DNA of 64,000 bases from the NCBI RefSeq assembly GCF_002744715.1, contig NZ_KZ319377.1, forward strand, positions 36,255 to 100,254, written 5' to 3'. The first letter of the stretch is position 1. Every line of letters starts with the position of its first letter. Origin of the DNA: Marinobacter profundi (GTDB taxonomy: Bacteria; Pseudomonadota; Gammaproteobacteria; Pseudomonadales; Oleiphilaceae). This document shows, piece by piece, positions 17,945 to 27,735 of the stretch. Below the pieces are notes generated by a model, which did no database searches, was not told where the DNA came from, and was given only the letters and a program-made list of their open reading frames with translations. The position numbers and the translations under genes are program-made.

Positions 17945-20206
17945 TTGGACCAATCAACCAGCACGACCAGCACCCTCACCAGACTGCTCCTGAGCACTCT
18001 GGTGCCCGCGCTGATCATGCTGGTCTTCCTGGCCACCGCGACCGGCCTCAAGTTCGGCATCGAGCGTCAGGAAGACTCCCAGATCCAAGCCAGCCTCGCC
18101 ACCGAAGCGGCCGCCCTGACCCGCGGTCTGGAGCAGGAGTTCCTCGCTCATGTCCAGGCCCTGCGGCGCATGGCGGAACGGACCGCCGCCGCGCCCGATA
18201 TTTCCGAAGCCGTCTGGCGTCATGATGCCCGCAACTACCTGACGGATTACGGCGTCTACCAGGCCATCGAGTGGATTGACCGTGACTTCATTGTCCGCTG
18301 GGTGGAGCCGATCGACGGTAACCAGGACGTCGTCGGCTACAACGTGGCGTTCTCTGACAGCCGGCTCAGCGCGCTGATCGCCGCCCGGGAAACCGGCCGG
18401 CTGGACGTGTCCGGGGTGATCGAACTGAAACAGGGAGGCAGCGGACTGGTCATCTATGTGCCCATCCTCGCCGGTGCCGACAACCGCGGGTTCATCGCCG
18501 GCGTTTTTCGTATGGAGAACCTGGCACGGGCAATCCTGACCGAACGGGTGTTGGCGCTCTTCCGGGTTGACATCTTCCAGGGGGGCGAACCGGCCTACCA
18601 GCTCAATGCGGACCTGCCGATAGCCCCGGAATTCCGTCACCTGACACGGGTCGAGTTGCCCAGAATCAATTGGACACTGGCCATAACCCCCTCCGAATCC
18701 TGGGTGGCCGGCAAGCGCAGTATCTGGCCCTGGCTCACCTTCAGCGCGCTGGTGGTGATGGGCCTGCTGACCAGTCTGTCCACCCTGCTGGTCCAACTCA
18801 TTCTCAAGCGCAACCGGGCGCTGCTGAAAACCCGCCACGAACTGGAACGGCAAGTCAGCGAACGGGAAGCCGTCCAGCAGGACCTCGCCCGCCTGGCATC
18901 GACCGATGCCCTGACCGGACTGGCCAACCGCCGCTTTTTCATGGAAGACCTGGCCCATACCCTGAAAACGGCCTGGCGCCAGCAGCGCCAGGTGGCACTG
19001 GTGATGATCGACCTGGACCGCTTCCAGACCCTCAACGATTCCCTCGGCCACCAGTTCGGTGACGATCTGCTGGTGCTGGTGGCCGAGCGGCTCAACCTGC
19101 TCAGTGACGAGCGGGTGATGATCGCTTACTCCGGTGGCGACGAATTCATGATCTGCCAGCAACATGTGGATGACCTGGATGAGGTGATTCACCTGCTGGG
19201 GCAGATCAAGCAGTGCTTTGCCGAACCTTTCCTGGTCCACGGTGAACACCACAGCATCACCGCCACCATGGGCGTAGCAATCTACCCCCAGAGCGGCGTG
19301 GATGCGGATGTGTTGCTGCGCAACGCCGACATTGCGCTCTACCGGGCCAAAGAGAGTGGCCGTAATACCTACCAGTTCTACACCGAGGGCATGCAGGACC
19401 GTGAAGTGCTGCGACTGGAACTCGACAAGGATCTCAGCAAGGCACTGGCAGATAACGAATTTGTGCTGCACTACCAGCCCCAGCTGGATCTTGCCCGGGG
19501 CCGGATGGAGAGTGTCGAGGCGCTGATCCGCTGGCAGCACCCGCAACGGGGCCTGCTGCCACCGGGCGAGTTCATCCCGCTGGCGGAGGAAAGCGGGCGA
19601 ATTGGCGAAATCGGCCGCTGGGTGGTGCTGGCCGCCTGCCGGCAGCTGGCCGACTGGGCCGGCACGCCCCTCGGGCAGCTGCGGGTTGCGGTCAATCTGT
19701 CTGGCCGGGAACTGGACGATGAACACCTGGTGGACCATATCCAGCGGGCGCTGGCGCTGAGCGGCGTTGCGCCTGACCGGCTGGAGATCGAGCTGACCGA
19801 AGAGATCTTTATCCAGAACATCGAGCGCAACCTCCGGCAACTGTCGCGCCTGCATCAGCTGGGGGTTCACCTGTCGATCGATGATTTCGGGGTGGGCTAC
19901 TCGTCGCTGGCCTACCTGCGGGATTTCCCGGTGGATCTGCTGAAGATCGACCGCTCGTTTGTCCGCAACATGACCGAGCGCCAGGACGATGCGGTGATTA
20001 CCCGGGCGGTGATCAGTCTTGCCCACAGCCTGGGAATCCGGGTGGTTGCCGAAGGCGTCGAGACCGAAGCCCAGCTTGCACTGCTGCGCCGGCAGGCCTG
20101 CGATCTGATCCAGGGCTATCTGGTCAGCCGACCGGTGCCGGCGGGGGAGCTGCCGGCGGTGCTGGCCCGCGGCTTTGCCCTGGATGACCTTTCCGTCGAC
20201 CGCTGA
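17945..20206 (+). CDS. CHASE-GGDEF-EAL c-di-GMP turnover protein
   Basis: A 753-residue bifunctional-type protein. One membrane helix (~15-35) precedes a periplasmic CHASE sensor domain (~60-235), a second helix (~258-285) leads through a coiled coil to a GGDEF domain with intact SGGDEF, and an EAL domain completes the chain with EALIRW, NLSGRELD, ELTEE, DDFGVGYSSL, KIDRSF and AEGVET all present. Both synthesis and hydrolysis of c-di-GMP are possible; net direction is unknown. The start is a TTG, the only start after an in-frame TAG, with GGAG six bases upstream. Upstream lies a ~190-bp intergenic region. Confidence 0.92.
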   Translation: MDQSTSTTSTLTRLLLSTLVPALIMLVFLATATGLKFGIERQEDSQIQASLATEAAALTRGLEQEFLAHVQALRRMAERTAAAPDISEAVWRHDARNYLTDYGVYQAIEWIDRDFIVRWVEPIDGNQDVVGYNVAFSDSRLSALIAARETGRLDVSGVIELKQGGSGLVIYVPILAGADNRGFIAGVFRMENLARAILTERVLALFRVDIFQGGEPAYQLNADLPIAPEFRHLTRVELPRINWTLAITPSESWVAGKRSIWPWLTFSALVVMGLLTSLSTLLVQLILKRNRALLKTRHELERQVSEREAVQQDLARLASTDALTGLANRRFFMEDLAHTLKTAWRQQRQVALVMIDLDRFQTLNDSLGHQFGDDLLVLVAERLNLLSDERVMIAYSGGDEFMICQQHVDDLDEVIHLLGQIKQCFAEPFLVHGEHHSITATMGVAIYPQSGVDADVLLRNADIALYRAKESGRNTYQFYTEGMQDREVLRLELDKDLSKALADNEFVLHYQPQLDLARGRMESVEALIRWQHPQRGLLPPGEFIPLAEESGRIGEIGRWVVLAACRQLADWAGTPLGQLRVAVNLSGRELDDEHLVDHIQRALALSGVAPDRLEIELTEEIFIQNIERNLRQLSRLHQLGVHLSIDDFGVGYSSLAYLRDFPVDLLKIDRSFVRNMTERQDDAVITRAVISLAHSLGIRVVAEGVETEAQLALLRRQACDLIQGYLVSRPVPAGELPAVLARGFALDDLSVDR

Positions 20207-20265
20207 TTGCAATTCGTGCCCGGCCGCACCAGTATTCGGCCATCACCCTTTTGCGACAGGATGCT

Positions 20266-20580
20266 ATGAGCCAGACCTATCTAACCCCCGAACAGGACCG
20301 GACCCTGCGCCGCTGGGAGCGCTGGAACCGGAATTATTTTATCTTTGCATTTATCGCCCTCACCCTCGTCCTGGTGTTCGGCAGTCAACTGGGATTATCC
20401 AGCGGTGACAGCTGGGGGCCACTGGGCGTGCTGCTGGTACTGCTGATCATTCCCATCATCGTGCTGCAATTGCGGCTGGCCTGTCCGGCCTGCGGCCACC
20501 GGATTGGCTGGCAGGCAAAGCTGATGGCGCCGGATCAGTGCCACCACTGCGGGGTTTTCCTGCGCGCCCGGGAGCGCTGA
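20266..20580 (+). CDS. Small membrane protein with zinc ribbon
   Basis: A 104-residue protein with two membrane helices (residues ~25-45 and ~52-72) and a C-terminal rubredoxin-like knuckle pair, CPACG and CHHCG, fit to bind one zinc or iron. I do not recognise a named family. It sits alone between the CHASE-GGDEF-EAL gene and the copper-type operon. The ATG at 20266 was chosen over the 20251 extension because MSQTYLT starts a soluble N-terminus. Confidence 0.7.
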   Translation: MSQTYLTPEQDRTLRRWERWNRNYFIFAFIALTLVLVFGSQLGLSSGDSWGPLGVLLVLLIIPIIVLQLRLACPACGHRIGWQAKLMAPDQCHHCGVFLRARER

Positions 20581-20628
20581 TTCTTTCCGCACTTTCCTTT
20601 CTGCAAAAAAGCTTCCTTCAAAAAACCT

Positions 20629-20660
20629 TTGACCTGTGAGTTGCTCACAGGTTTTAGGCT
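20629..20660 (+). promoter_or_regulatory. MerR-type metal-responsive promoter
   Basis: A perfect inverted repeat, ACCTGTGAG and CTCACAGGT around a 3-nt centre (20632-20652), sits between a TTGACC -35 (20629-20634) and a TAGGCT -10-like box (20655-20660). The 20-bp spacer is longer than normal, the hallmark of promoters that MerR proteins activate by untwisting DNA. It should drive merR, copA and downstream genes. A further hairpin (GTGTCAG-GCT-CTGACAC, 20690-20706) lies in the leader. Confidence 0.85.
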
Positions 20661-20734
20661 AATCTTATGGACCAGCTGTGGTGACCGCCGTGTCAGGCTC
20701 TGACACTCCTCGAATCCTGCATGGTGGCCAATTT

Positions 20735-20760
20735 TCTTCATGTCACCTCTTCATGTCACC
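20735..20760 (+). repeat. Perfect 13-bp tandem repeat in merR leader
   Basis: The unit TCTTCATGTCACC occurs twice head to tail with no mismatch, just before the AAAGGAG ribosome binding site of the merR-like gene. It may affect translation or reflect slippage. Confidence 0.85.
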
Positions 20761-20777
20761 AAAGGAGTGAGCGATAC

Positions 20778-21209
20778 ATGAAAGTCAAAGAGATTGCCCA
20801 GGCCGCCGGTGTGAATCCCGATACCGTGCGGTTCTACACCCGGGAGGGCCTGCTCAGCCCGGCCAGAAACCCCGACAACAACTATCAGCAGTACGACGCG
20901 GACGACCTGCGCCGGCTGCGGTTTGCCCGCAAGGCCCGCCAGCTGGGATTTTCGTTACCGGAGATCCGCGCCATTCTGGATCAGGCGGACGATCACCACT
21001 CGCCCTGCCCGATGGTGCGGGAAGTGTTCGAGCAACGCCTGGCCGAGGTGGAGCGGGAGATTGCCGAGCTACAGCAGTTGCGCGAGCGGATGACCACGGC
21101 GCTGTCAGCCTGGCGTGAAATGCCCGATGGCACGCCGGATGGCCATACCATCTGCCGGCTGATCGAACATTGGGACGAAACCGCTGCCGCCACTTGCCAC
21201 GAGGAGTAA
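20778..21209 (+). CDS. MerR-family heavy-metal regulator
   Basis: A 143-residue regulator with the MerR N-terminal winged helix (EIAQAAGVNPDTVRFYTREG) and a long dimerisation helix. Candidate metal ligands are C77 (HHSPCP), C126 and C140 plus nearby His. C77 corresponds to the ligand Cys of ZntR/PbrR/CadR-type proteins, yet the genes it controls look copper-related, so the inducer is uncertain. It is read from the dyad promoter 120 bp upstream and followed directly by copA (stop TAA then ATG). Confidence 0.88.
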   Translation: MKVKEIAQAAGVNPDTVRFYTREGLLSPARNPDNNYQQYDADDLRRLRFARKARQLGFSLPEIRAILDQADDHHSPCPMVREVFEQRLAEVEREIAELQQLRERMTTALSAWREMPDGTPDGHTICRLIEHWDETAAATCHEE

Positions 21210-23828
21210 ATGCGGATGACCGATACCATCGAGTTGCAGCCAGCCCTGAACATCTCCGGCGCATCCTGTCAGGGCTGTGCCCGGAAAATCCGTACCGCCC
21301 TGGCGCCGCTGACCGGTGACACCAAGCGGGTCCAGGTAAACCTGGACGACCAGACCGTCGCCCTGCCAGCCGGTAGCGACCTTGCAGAGGCCGCCCGCCG
21401 GGTAACCGAGGCGGGCTATCCTGCCACGCCGATAAGCCCGGCGGCAGCGGCACCGGCCGGTTGCTGCGCCGGCAAGAAGGACGGCGCAGCAACCGGCGAC
21501 GGGGACGGCAATAACCGCGAGCAGACGATGGCCGGGAGCACTGGCCGGGCCGCGGCAGAGGATCAGGTTGCCTTGTCGGTCACCGGCGCCACCTGTGCAT
21601 CCTGTGTCAGTACCATCGAGAAGGCGCTGCTGTCAGTCCCGGGGGTTAGCCATGCCCACATGAACCTCGCCGACAATACCGCCACCGCCAGTGGCCATGC
21701 CGACCCCCTGGCCCTGGTAGAGGCGGTGGCGAGCGCCGGTTACGGCGCCCGGGTGATCGAAAATGCCGATGAGGCGGACGAACGCAAGCAGGAACAGGAC
21801 CGCCAGCACTACCGGGTGTCACTGATCCGGATGGCGGTCAGCCTGACACTCGGGGTAGGCCTGATGATCTGGGGGATGGGTTTCGGCTCCATGATGGTGA
21901 CCGAAGCGAACCAGACCAGCTGGCTGGCCCTCGGCGCCCTGACCCTGGTGGTGATGGCGGCCACCGGCGGCCATTTCTTCACCGGGGCGTGGAAGGCCTT
22001 CCGCCACCACAACGCCAACATGGACACCCTGATTGCCCTGGGCACTGGCACCGCGTGGCTTTATTCCATGGTGGTCGCCAGCATCCCCGAGGCACTGCCG
22101 GAGATGGCCCGCCACGTGTATTTCGAAGCCTCGGCGATGATCATCGGCCTGATCAACCTGGGCCAGGCACTGGAGCTTCGTGCCAAGGGCAAAACCTCGG
22201 AGGCCGTGCGCCGGTTGCTGGATTTGCGGGCTAAAACCGCCCGGGTCATCCGCGACGGCGAGGAACGGGATATCCCGGTGGCGGAGGTCCGCCAGGGTGA
22301 CCGCATCCGGGTCCGCCCCGGTGAAAAGCTGCCCGTGGACGGGGTGATTGTCGAGGGTGCCACCCGCATCGATGAAAGCATGCTTACCGGAGAACCCATG
22401 CCGGTCAGCAAAGCCACCGGTGACGAGGTGGCTGCCGGAACGCTCAACACCCACGGCGCAATCATCTACCAGGCCACCCGGGTGGGCAGCGAAACAGCGC
22501 TGGCGCAGATCATCAAGCTGGTAAAGAAAGCCCAGGGCTCCAAGCCCGCCATCGGCCGGCTCGCCGACCGCATTTCTGCGGTGTTCGTGCCCAGTGTGAT
22601 GCTGGTCGCCGTGGTATCGGCGCTGGCCTGGTACAACCTGGGCCCCGAGCCGGCGGTAGTTCACATGATGGTGGCCGCCACCACGGTACTGATCATCGCT
22701 TGCCCCTGCGCGCTCGGTCTGGCCACCCCCATGTCGGTGATGGTGGGCGTCGGAAAGGCGGCGGAATACGGGGCGCTGATCCGCCAGGGCGATGCCCTGC
22801 AGACGGCCGGCAAGATTGACCTGGTGATCCTGGACAAGACCGGCACCATCACCGAAGGTCATCCGGCAGTCACCCGCGTACACGCCCGCGATGGCAACAG
22901 CCAGCGCCTGCTGGCGCTGGCCGCGGGACTCGAACAGCATTCCGAGCACCCGCTGGCGGAAGCCATCCTGGGCAAGGCGCAGCAGGATGGCGTCGAGGCC
23001 GCGGCCGTTACCGGATTTGAAGCCCTCAACGGCAAAGGGGTAACCGGCGAATTTGACGGCCGCCCCCTGCGGCTGGGTAACCGCCGCTGGCTGGAAGGCC
23101 AGGGCCTGGCATTCGACGACCTGGACGAGGCAGCCGCAACCATTACCGCAGAGGCCGGCACCCCGCTGTTCCTCTCCCACGGTGACGCCGTACTGGGCGT
23201 AATCGGTGTCGCCGATGCCATCAAGCCGGACTCCAGGGCCGCCATCCAGCGTCTGCACGACGCCGGCATCCGGGTAATGATGGTTACCGGCGATGTCAAT
23301 GCCACTGCCAAAGCCATCGCCGCTAACGCCGGCATCGACGACTATCGGGCCGAAGTGCTGCCCGAGGACAAGGCCAACGTGGTCAGTGAAATGCGCGGCA
23401 AGGGCTACACCGTGGCCATGGTTGGCGACGGCATCAACGACGCCCCGGCCCTGGCGGCAGCGGATGTCGGCTTCGCCATTGGCACCGGTACCGACGTGGC
23501 CATCGAGAGCGCCGCCATCACCCTGATGCGGGGCTCACTGCACGGTGTGCCGGATGCCATTGAAATATCCCGGGCCACGGTGAGAAACATCCACCAGAAC
23601 CTGTTCGGCGCCTTCATATACAACACAATGGGTATTCCGGTCGCCGCCGGCCTGCTCTACCCTCTGTGGGGAATCCTGATGAGCCCGATCCTGGCCGGCG
23701 CAGCGATGTCGCTGTCATCCGTCACCGTGGTTTCCAACGCCAACCGGTTACGGCTGTTCCGAACCAGCCACCAGCCGGCGCGAAATGCATCCGGCCCTGA
23801 TCCGAAACCGCAAAAGGAGCGGAACTGA
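21210..23828 (+). CDS. copA: Copper-exporting P1B-type ATPase
   Basis: An 872-residue inner-membrane pump for Cu(I) efflux. Two N-terminal heavy-metal-associated domains carry GASCQGC and GATCASC; a linker holds a Cys pair (GCCAGKK). The membrane CPC motif ([10 protein letters not shown]), LTGEP, the phosphorylated Asp in DKTGTIT, the HP motif (SEHPLAE) and [10 protein letters not shown] are intact. The C-terminal membrane pair shows [11 protein letters not shown], in line with Cu(I) ATPases. The gene starts right after merR and overlaps the next small gene by one base. A second in-frame ATG lies six bases in. Confidence 0.94.
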   Translation: MRMTDTIELQPALNISGASCQGCARKIRTALAPLTGDTKRVQVNLDDQTVALPAGSDLAEAARRVTEAGYPATPISPAAAAPAGCCAGKKDGAATGDGDGNNREQTMAGSTGRAAAEDQVALSVTGATCASCVSTIEKALLSVPGVSHAHMNLADNTATASGHADPLALVEAVASAGYGARVIENADEADERKQEQDRQHYRVSLIRMAVSLTLGVGLMIWGMGFGSMMVTEANQTSWLALGALTLVVMAATGGHFFTGAWKAFRHHNANMDTLIALGTGTAWLYSMVVASIPEALPEMARHVYFEASAMIIGLINLGQALELRAKGKTSEAVRRLLDLRAKTARVIRDGEERDIPVAEVRQGDRIRVRPGEKLPVDGVIVEGATRIDESMLTGEPMPVSKATGDEVAAGTLNTHGAIIYQATRVGSETALAQIIKLVKKAQGSKPAIGRLADRISAVFVPSVMLVAVVSALAWYNLGPEPAVVHMMVAATTVLIIACPCALGLATPMSVMVGVGKAAEYGALIRQGDALQTAGKIDLVILDKTGTITEGHPAVTRVHARDGNSQRLLALAAGLEQHSEHPLAEAILGKAQQDGVEAAAVTGFEALNGKGVTGEFDGRPLRLGNRRWLEGQGLAFDDLDEAAATITAEAGTPLFLSHGDAVLGVIGVADAIKPDSRAAIQRLHDAGIRVMMVTGDVNATAKAIAANAGIDDYRAEVLPEDKANVVSEMRGKGYTVAMVGDGINDAPALAAADVGFAIGTGTDVAIESAAITLMRGSLHGVPDAIEISRATVRNIHQNLFGAFIYNTMGIPVAAGLLYPLWGILMSPILAGAAMSLSSVTVVSNANRLRLFRTSHQPARNASGPDPKPQKERN

Positions 23829-23944
23829 TGGAAACACTCCTGGTCAACGCTGGAGGACTTGCACTGATGGCCGCCATCGTCTGGTGGTTCTGGCTCTCCG
23901 GCTCCGGCACTAAAAGCTCCGGCGATCATCAACATCACCACTGA
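23828..23944 (+). CDS. 38-residue single-pass membrane peptide with His tail
   Basis: A short gene coupled to copA by a one-base TGATG overlap. The peptide starts [10 protein letters not shown], has one membrane helix (about residues 8-24, AALMAAIVWWFWLS-like) and ends in DHQHHH, a plausible metal-binding tail. It is followed after 10 bp by the DUF411 gene. Position and His tail suggest a copper-handling accessory peptide; similar small proteins near copper ATPases exist, but no function is established for this one. Confidence 0.72.
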   Translation: METLLVNAGGLALMAAIVWWFWLSGSGTKSSGDHQHHH

Positions 23945-23954
23945 GGTAGCTAAC

Positions 23955-24404
23955 ATGAAGCGACACACCCTGGCACTTGGCCTGACGGCCGCCCTGGGAT
24001 TCAGTGCCACCGCCCTCGCCGGCGGTGCCGCCCAGAGTATCCATGTCTACAAATCCCCCACCTGCGGTTGCTGCGGTGACTGGATTGAACACCTGGAGGA
24101 GAATGGCTTCGAGGTGACCGCCACTAACACCAATGACATGGGCAAGATCAAGGCTGACGCCGGACTCATCCCCGGGCTCGGCAGCTGCCATACCGCCTTT
24201 GTCGGTGATTACGTCATCGAAGGCCATGTGCCGGCCGACGATATCAAACGTCTGCTTGCCGAAGCCCCCCGGGCCACCGGCCTGAGCGTACCGGGCATGC
24301 CCGCCGGCTCACCCGGCATGGAAATGGGCGACCGCAAGGACCCTTACAAGGTCATTCTGTTCAACGGGGCCGGTCAAACCCGGGTGTTTGCCGAACATAA
24401 TTAA
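23955..24404 (+). CDS. DUF411 periplasmic copper-related protein
   Basis: A 149-residue protein with a signal peptide (cleavage near ALAG, residue ~22) and the DUF411 core: the YKSPTCGCCGDWIEHLE motif with Cys pair, GSCHTAF and EGHVPADDIKRLL. DUF411 proteins are metal-binding and usually sit beside copper resistance genes. Here it is the fourth gene of the merR-copA operon, so it likely binds Cu(I) in the periplasm; the biochemical role is inferred. Confidence 0.88.
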   Translation: MKRHTLALGLTAALGFSATALAGGAAQSIHVYKSPTCGCCGDWIEHLEENGFEVTATNTNDMGKIKADAGLIPGLGSCHTAFVGDYVIEGHVPADDIKRLLAEAPRATGLSVPGMPAGSPGMEMGDRKDPYKVILFNGAGQTRVFAEHN

Positions 24405-24436
24405 GCACCGACGGACAACTGCGAACAGCCTCGGGA

Positions 24437-24460
24437 CCTGGTGCCGGCAACGGCGCCAGG
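24437..24460 (+). terminator. GC-rich hairpin after the copper operon
   Basis: CCTGGTGCCG and CGGCGCCAGG pair over ten positions with one G-T wobble around a GCAA loop. No T-tract follows, so it may be a weak or Rho-assisted terminator. Confidence 0.5.
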
Positions 24461-24491
24461 GGGACTCCGGCATTAAGCCCGTGTAACGGGT

Positions 24492-24520
24492 CTGACTCAT
24501 TCAGTCATAACCGGTATACT
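24492..24520 (+). promoter_or_regulatory. Candidate promoter of the RNase II gene
   Basis: CTGACT (24492-24497) and TATACT (24515-24520) are 17 bp apart and lie 41 bp before the rnb start. Match to the sigma-70 consensus is fair at -35 and good at -10. Confidence 0.5.
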
Positions 24521-24560
24521 CCGCTCCAACATTTACTTTTCCCCCAGCCAGGTCCTGTTC

Positions 24561-26531
24561 ATGCTCAATGCCGACGCCCTCAGCCAGTTGCGCCAGCTGA
24601 AAACCGATATCAAGGAAAGCAAGGTAGTCCTCTCCGGTACCGTGAAAGCCACCACCGGCCGCTTCGGCTTTGTTGCCCTTGACGAGGGGCGGGATGTGTT
24701 TCTGCCGCCCGAAGAGATGCAGAAGGTGTTGCCCGGTGACCGGGTCAATATCACCGAGCAGGAAGTGGAAAAAGGCAAGACCCAGGGCGTGGTGGACGAA
24801 CTGCTGGAAAGCTCCCTGACCACATTTGTGGGTCGCTACCTGGTCAAGGGCAAGGGCCACTTTGTGGTGCCGGAAACCCCGGGGGTAAACCGCTGGATCT
24901 TTATCCCGCCCAAGGAACGGATGAATGCCCGGCCAGACGACTTTGTTTACTGCCAGATTCACCGCCACCCGATCAGGGATGGCAAGGGCCAGGCCCGTAT
25001 CGTGCGCGTTATCGGCAAAGCCGGCGAACCGGGGATCGAACGCGCCTTCACCCTCGCCACCTTCGACCTGCCGGATACCTGGCCGGAGCCGGTGCAACAG
25101 CATGCCAGTACGCTGGGCGAAGAATCCATCGCCGCCCTGGGCGGCAGCCGCGAGGACCTGACCGAGGTGCCCTATGTCACCATCGACAGCCCGGGCACCC
25201 AGGATATGGACGACGCGCTGTTTGCCGAGCCCAACGCCACCGGCTGGAAGCTGTCTATTGCCATTGCCGACCCGACGGCGGTCATCGAGCCGGGCAGCGC
25301 TGCCGAAGCCGAAGCCCTCAGCCGTGCCACCGCGATCTATTTTCCCGGTGAACCGCTGCCGATGCTGCCGGACACCCTGAGCACCCGGCTGTGCTCACTG
25401 ATGCCGGACGTCGACCGCCTGGCACTGGTGTGCAACCTGCAAGTGAATAACGATGGCAGTCTGGGGGACTACAGTTTCCACCGCGCCACGATCCGCTCCC
25501 GCGGCAAGCTCAGCTACGAGCTGGTCAACAACGTCATCGAAGGCCGTGAAGACGACGACGTGCGGGCGTTGCCGGAAACCGTCAGCAACAGCCTTGACCA
25601 GCTCCACCAGGTAGCGACCGCACTGCGCAAGTGGCGCCGGGAACATGCCCTGCTCAGTAATGACCGGCCGGAGTTCCGCCTGCGGCTGGATGAGAACAAG
25701 CGCATCCGCCAGATCGAGCCGGCGGTTCCGAACGAAGCCCACCGCCTGGTGGAGGAGTGCATGGTGGCGGCTAACCGTTGCGCCGCCGATTTCCTGCGCC
25801 AGCAGGAGCATGGCCTGTTCATCCAGCATCCGGGCCTGCGGGACGACCGGCTGGACAACATCCGCGCACTGTTGGAGGCGCACGCTCCGGCGCTGGCCAG
25901 CCTGGATGCGGCCAGCGCCGCAGGCTTCCGCGAACTGATGAAGCAGGCCGAACAGGTCGAAGCCGAAGTGCCGCTGAAGGCCATCCTGTCACGCCAGCTG
26001 GCGCGGGCAGAGCTGTCGTTCAGTGCGGCCCCCCACCAGGGTATGGGGCTGGAGGCTTACACCACATTCACCTCACCACTGCGCAAATTCAGTGACTTCT
26101 ACGTTCATCGGCTGATCAAGTCACGGCTGTGGCAGGAAGGCCACCAGGCCCTGAGCGAGCAGGCACTGGCAGCCCTGCAGGCGGCCCAGCTCCGCGCCCG
26201 GCAGGCCGCGAACAGTCTGGAAAACTGGCTGAAATGCGAGTTTGCCAAAGGACTGGGGGAGGAACCGATGACCGGGGTAATCAGCCGGACCACACCTGCT
26301 GGCTTTTTCGTCCGGTTGGACGACAACGGTCTGGAAGGCTTTGTCAGTTGCAAGACCCTGGATGGCAAGTACAGCTTCGACCCGGTCACCCTGCGGCTGA
26401 TTCACAACAAGAACGGTCGCATCTTCCAGCTGGAGCAACCGGTCACCGTGACGTTCGCCGACGTGGACGACGAGCGCAAGCAGATCAACTTCCGCCTGGT
26501 GGCGGACGCCGTGGATGCCCCCGCATCGTAA
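24561..26531 (+). CDS. rnb: Exoribonuclease II
   Basis: A 656-residue processive 3'-5' exoribonuclease, close in length to E. coli RNase II (644). Order of parts: cold-shock-type domain (GRFGFVALDEGRDVFLPP near residue 35), second OB segment, the RNB catalytic domain with TIDSPGTQDMDDAL supplying the metal-binding Asp residues, and a C-terminal S1 domain (ISRTTPAGFFVRLDDNGLEG). RNase R is longer, with N-terminal helical and C-terminal basic extensions that are absent here. It stands alone between the copper operon and a convergent acyltransferase gene. Confidence 0.9.
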   Translation: MLNADALSQLRQLKTDIKESKVVLSGTVKATTGRFGFVALDEGRDVFLPPEEMQKVLPGDRVNITEQEVEKGKTQGVVDELLESSLTTFVGRYLVKGKGHFVVPETPGVNRWIFIPPKERMNARPDDFVYCQIHRHPIRDGKGQARIVRVIGKAGEPGIERAFTLATFDLPDTWPEPVQQHASTLGEESIAALGGSREDLTEVPYVTIDSPGTQDMDDALFAEPNATGWKLSIAIADPTAVIEPGSAAEAEALSRATAIYFPGEPLPMLPDTLSTRLCSLMPDVDRLALVCNLQVNNDGSLGDYSFHRATIRSRGKLSYELVNNVIEGREDDDVRALPETVSNSLDQLHQVATALRKWRREHALLSNDRPEFRLRLDENKRIRQIEPAVPNEAHRLVEECMVAANRCAADFLRQQEHGLFIQHPGLRDDRLDNIRALLEAHAPALASLDAASAAGFRELMKQAEQVEAEVPLKAILSRQLARAELSFSAAPHQGMGLEAYTTFTSPLRKFSDFYVHRLIKSRLWQEGHQALSEQALAALQAAQLRARQAANSLENWLKCEFAKGLGEEPMTGVISRTTPAGFFVRLDDNGLEGFVSCKTLDGKYSFDPVTLRLIHNKNGRIFQLEQPVTVTFADVDDERKQINFRLVADAVDAPAS

Positions 26532-26543
26532 CAGCCGGCGGGG

Positions 26544-26573
26544 CCGTGCCTGGCGGGCAACCGGCAGGCACGG
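26544..26573. terminator. Bidirectional terminator between rnb and acyltransferase
   Basis: Perfect 9-bp arms CCGTGCCTG and CAGGCACGG enclose a 12-nt loop between two convergent genes. A short T-containing run (TCTGTTCT) follows on the + strand. Confidence 0.65.
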
Positions 26574-26580
26574 TCTGTTC

Positions 26581-27483
26581 TCAGGCTTGCGGCTCCCCCA
26601 GCATGGTCGCCAGCCGGTCATCCTTGGCCTGCCACTGAACGGCCAGCCAGTCCTTCACATTGCGGCGATGCTCGGCATCCGTTGAGTAATCCCGGCCCTT
26701 GAGATGCTCCGGGATGGCCACGGTGTGGATCTCCATCCTGATTTCTTTCACCCGACCACACATGAAGTCCCAGAACGTCGGGGCGCCGCCAGGATAGGCA
26801 ATGGTGACGTCCACCAGGGTCTGAATGGCATCGCCCATGGCGTCCAGCACAAAGGCCACGCCACCGGCTTTCGGCACCAGCAGGCGGGTGTAGGGCGATT
26901 TCTGCCTGGCGTGCTTCGCCGGGGTGAAGCGGGTACCTTCGACGAAGTTCATGACGCTCACCGGGGTGTAGCGGAACTTCTCGCAGGCAATGCGGGTGGC
27001 TGTCAGGTCCTCACCGCGTTTTTCCGGGTGCTTGATCAGGTACTCGCGGCTGTAGCGCTTCATGAACGGGAAATCCAGCCCCCACCAGGCCAGGCCGATG
27101 ACGGGCACCCAGATCAGCTGTTGCTTGAGGAAAAACTTGAGGAACGGCGCCTTGCGGTTGAACACCCGCTGCATGGCCATGATATCAACCCAGCTCTGGT
27201 GGTTGGCCAGGACCAGGTACCAGCTTTCCCGTTGCAGCTCATCGGCCCCCTGCACCTGCCAGCGGGTACCCTGGGTAAGCGTCATCCAGCCGGTATTGCA
27301 GGCCACCCAGGACTCCGAAATCCAGATGATGACGCGGGTGCAAAGGACGCGGAAGCCCTTGTGGGGAACGATCAGCTTCAGCACCGCGGGGATGTACAGC
27401 AGGAGACACCAGAACAGGGTATTGATGCCAAGCAGGATGGCATTGAGGACGCCGATAACGGGGGCGGGCAGGAAGCTGAGCAT
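26581..27483 (-). CDS. YihG/PlsC-type acyltransferase
   Basis: A 300-residue inner-membrane acyltransferase. An N-terminal membrane region (residues ~5-45) precedes the catalytic HX4D block seen as NHQSWVDIMAM, and the later FVEGTRFTPAKH motif that binds the acceptor phosphate. The pattern fits the YihG/lysophosphatidate acyltransferase group, which attaches acyl chains to lysophospholipids. I chose MLSFLPAP (27483) as start since AGGA precedes it; 13 more codons are possible upstream. Confidence 0.85.
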   Translation of the reverse strand: MLSFLPAPVIGVLNAILLGINTLFWCLLLYIPAVLKLIVPHKGFRVLCTRVIIWISESWVACNTGWMTLTQGTRWQVQGADELQRESWYLVLANHQSWVDIMAMQRVFNRKAPFLKFFLKQQLIWVPVIGLAWWGLDFPFMKRYSREYLIKHPEKRGEDLTATRIACEKFRYTPVSVMNFVEGTRFTPAKHARQKSPYTRLLVPKAGGVAFVLDAMGDAIQTLVDVTIAYPGGAPTFWDFMCGRVKEIRMEIHTVAIPEHLKGRDYSTDAEHRRNVKDWLAVQWQAKDDRLATMLGEPQA

Positions 27484-27735
27484 GGTGGTCCTGTTCTGGT
27501 TGTTGTGTGTAATGGGCTGCAATCATAACAACCGGAGGCAGGATTGGGCAGTGCCCGGGTGACCGGTTTGCCATCCGCCGGTGACAGTTATGCCATGGCG
27601 TCCATGCCGTTGCGGCGGTAGGCTTTATGGCCAGACTGCAAGATCCGGAATCCGGCAATCAGCGGGCAGGACTCTCCTCCCGCCTTGCCGGGAATGCCGG
27701 GGTTTCCACTCTTTCGACGTGAGTTTCAGAGCACC

